A stretch of 64,000 bases of DNA from Isoetes taiwanensis. Lineage: Eukaryota > Streptophyta > Lycopodiopsida > Isoetales > Isoetaceae. The DNA lies in the NCBI GenBank assembly GCA_021234155.1, contig JAJEKV010000061.1:4954653-5018652 (forward strand), in the 5' to 3' direction. The notes under the pieces were generated by a model that ran no database searches, was not told the DNA's origin, and worked only from the letters and a program-made list of their open reading frames with translations. This document shows positions 60,949 through 64,000 of this stretch, in pieces. Positions within the stretch are counted from its first letter, which is position 1. Each line of letters opens with the position of its first letter. Both the position numbers and the translations under genes were made by a program.

Positions 60949-63900
60949 AAGGTTTTGACTAGCCAATAATCTGACATCAGATCTATTTAGCATGCCAATC
61001 ATTTTCCTTTCATTCCTTTACAGCGGCGCCTCGAAAGACAAACGCAAATTCTTTGTAAGGTTGCAGAAGCTTGGGAGAAACCAAATAACTGGGCAGTTCA
61101 TAGAGATGGCAGGGTCATTATCCGAACCTGGATCATAGACGGGGACTCGGGGTCTACGGACCACTGGCTCATTAGAGTTGGCAGCTGTATGGCAGTTTAT
61201 GGAGGCAACCAGGAAGTGTAATGGATGCCATCAAGGATAAAGACATAATTTTCTTCATGAAAACATTTGAAACTCAGCTGGAAGACCTTCCGGATGTACG
61301 CGGTTCAATGGGAATCTGTTCTGAGAAATTTTTTCTCTTTAATGAAAGGATTGTAGAGGTTCAGGTGGAATGACTGTTTCATTTAAGTCTTAAAAAGGTG
61401 ACTTGGCACGCTTCACCTGTACATAGCAGCATATAACTTTCCTCCTTACCAATCAAAGCACACAGATACGAGTATTTTATAGAATTCGCCAACAAAGGAG
61501 AGGTATTGCTGGTTGGTCATTTCAGTGGCCGAACATCAGACCACCAGGTGCATCTGCTTGATTAAACAGAGATCCTTTATCCTGTCAGGTTTCCACCCTA
61601 GGGAATGCAAACAAAGAGAGTCTCCGCCCGACAAGGCTGCTACAGTCACCAAGTATGGGCATTGCTTGCTGGTAATGGGACAGGTACACAGTTCGATTAT
61701 CTAATAATGGCCTTCCCAACCCGGCATCTATCTGATAAATTTACCTGTGCTTCTGACTGTAGTAGACTACTTGATGGTCACCTTCATTATCAGCCAAATT
61801 GACGAGTTTTGTATAGCAGACATCCCTCCATATGGAAACCATGCTTCCATGGCCTTCATATAAAAAGCCTCACATGTCTTGCAGCCTTCATAGATAATGC
61901 CTTCTACCATCATTTTGAATTTGACCACTTGCTAGACCCACTTTATAATGAACATCTCCAAGCATTTATGGCGGGGGATGATGAATTTCTATTTCCTAAA
62001 GCTATCCATTTGAAATCCTATTGCTTCACCAATATACTATTTTAATTTTATTCGATTAGGGTTCTTACAAAACCAAACTTGAAATAATAGATCTATTTAA
62101 GCCGAGTTGCATCTCAATTTCGAGACATTATCAAAATGCATGATTTGCTATTATGCAAAATTCCTCTTTATAATTGCTCCACCGTTGGATCGAGGAGAAA
62201 ATATAAATATATAGGTATTTTGGCTACCAAATAAACATTGATAGATCCAAATCCAAATAAATGATTCTAGAACTATATGCTAAACAGTACAGTTCTAAAT
62301 ATGAATAGGTCATTCAATTATTGAATACACTTGAGGAGAAAGCCTCTAAGTTTGCAGAATCATTACATCAAGCTGTTCTATGTACCTTTCCGTACAAAAT
62401 TCGGGCTCAAAAGCCTCAAACCAGTAGAGGGCAGATGTCGCAGAATGGGTGGTATGACAAAGATTGTAAGGCTCTCCAAACAGCTCAAATATGCTTTGAT
62501 TCGTAATCACAAGTCAGTTGCAACCTCTAAAGCTTATAAACAGTTGATCAAAAAGGAAGAAACAGGCTTTTGAATACAAAGTGTGACAGGACATGCTGAC
62601 TTTTCTATATAGCCAAAGTTTTGGAAGAAACTAATGTTGATAAAACCAGCCTACCCACTCACGGACCTCCAGGTTTTGAAGTATTATGCCACATTGCTTT
62701 TGGATATCTCGAAGCAAAGGACTGGTGGAAGAGAAATAGTTGGTCCCTCATCCAACGGGCCATTGAGAAACTGGACAAAGGAAAGGCAAAGGACTGTGAG
62801 GATCTACAGTTCGAACAGTTAATTCATGGCATTGATACACCTCCAATCATCAGCGGCCTCTTTAATGAAGCCGCATGTGCTGGATTACCAAAGATTTGAC
62901 CTTTTAATGTTATAAAACCAATCCATAAAGTGGCAGTCCCATAAATCCTGGATGATCTTATTTGGGCAGTTCACTCTTTATGAGAATGTCTAGGGCAGAG
63001 AATGACTGGCAAATGGTCGAACGATGTTATGAGTACAACTGGAACCAAGCCTATCTGGGCTCTACATTGACGAAGTTAGAAAACTGCATCAATACTTGGT
63101 GTAGAAGGATCGTTAAGCATAAGAGTGCAATCTTATCCTGCTACCAATGATGTGGTGTTAATTTCCACTTCCGCTGAGGAAGTGCAGAAACGCTTATTGG
63201 CCTTTGACAAAGGAAGAGAGTTGCAAGTAAACTTGCAGAAAACGAAAGCTATGGTAACACCTCCAGGCCTGCATTGAAATGAATTTTTCCTCCAAGGGGC
63301 CACATGTACCTTGGAATGGAGTTTTAGGCGAGGTTTTAGTTCAAAAAGCAGCAGACTTGCTTAATGCTATGCTTAATGGCCTCTTATGGAGAGACATGGT
63401 TTTAGAGACACTTCAATGACGTGAATACTAAATTCTATTTGTTCAATATTTTGGTTAAACAACTGCTTTGTATGGCACACAGGTTTGAGCCCCTGATCTC
63501 AGAGAAGATGAATGGAATTAATTCGAGGGGCTCCAGATTTTAATAGTGTCAAGAATGACCAGGAGCAAACCTTCAGTCCAAAACGTTGGTTGACTCAGGT
63601 GAAGATAGCTGGTTTTTCCCGCACATGCAAACTGTTCAACAAAGTAGGTTTTTCAATATGTCATCTCCACCATTTAAGAACATTTTCTCAGCTCCCAACA
63701 ATCGTTTGAAACTTCATGAGGTACATATGAATATTCGTCATGATTAGAACACATTGATGTGGCAGGCAATTGATCTCCTTTGGCGTCCTGGATACTCACA
63801 TAAACTCAGGAATGTATTGGGGCAGTTCTGTGTCTCTTTTCATCAGTATCCACATAAACTCAGGAATGTATTGGGGCAGTTCTGTGTCTCTTTTCATCAG

Positions 63901-64000
63901 TTAAAGATTGAAGCTGGCCGGGCCAAAGGGCAGGGCACGTGAACAAAGGGTCTGTCAAGTGTGCAACTTAGGGGCAGTGGAATCAATAGAGCATTTTAAA
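60949..64000 (+). mobile_element. Second copy of the PEX1 intron-7 LINE segment
   Basis: Matches 34785-37838 end to end (3,052 versus 3,054 bp), including the same stops, frameshifts and 54-bp tandem repeat. Positions 62281-63060 are identical line for line to 36121-36900. Differences elsewhere are mainly one- to few-base indels. Independent retrotransposition would not share these disabling mutations, so this is a DNA-level duplication or an assembly duplicate. It continues beyond the window. Confidence 0.85.

Overview
The window looks like nuclear DNA of a land plant. One host gene is recognisable: a plant-type PEX1 (peroxisome-biogenesis AAA+ ATPase), split into at least 16 exons between 25022 and 45751 on the + strand. 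Almost everything else is transposable-element DNA: PIF/Harbinger, pogo/jerky-like Tc1-mariner, foldback and MITE elements, Copia, Gypsy, LINEs, tRNA-derived pieces and microsatellites. Multi-kilobase TE-filled introns would suit a large genome (fern, lycophyte, gymnosperm or similar), but the sequence does not fix the lineage.

Layout. 1-3.7 kb: the right part of a Harbinger-type element (broken transposase, a frameshifted small acidic ORF, an intact Myb/SANT-like protein), then a (TC)n tract. 5.2-7.9 kb: an internally deleted pogo/jerky-like copy. 7.9-14 kb: mostly featureless, with a Gypsy-type LTR fragment. 14.1-16.8 kb: three copies of a 1,071-bp acidic-protein exon with intron-like spacers; the first carries a 273-bp MITE with a 4-bp target duplication. 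16.8-17.7 kb: LINE and Gypsy-integrase relics. 17.99-24.8 kb: a three-level nest, namely a foldback element split by a 6.0-kb pogo/jerky-like transposon with TIRs and a TA duplication, itself carrying a 1.1-kb poly(A)-tailed retrocopy. Both pogo-like copies keep a small antisense ORF whose protein similarity persists despite many synonymous changes. It is the best candidate for something undescribed.

25.0-45.8 kb: PEX1. Its large introns hold two degenerate Copia elements and LINE sequence, nearly all in the sense orientation. The D1 domain reads cleanly. The D2 exons carry several one-base indels, including around Walker B and the arginine-finger region, so this is either a decaying copy or a region of residual consensus errors. 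46-50.9 kb: no confident genes. 50.9-60.9 kb: a large LTR retrotransposon with about 1.6-kb LTRs, a primer-binding site and a polypurine tract, but no recognisable pol. Its 3' LTR breaks off at 60947 and joins a nearly identical second copy of 34785-37838 (PEX1 intron 7 LINE), which runs to the window end. That is a very young duplication or an assembly chimera.

Apart from PEX1 there is no pathway here. The informative relationships are nesting order, empty sites, target-site duplications and comparison of repeated copies.
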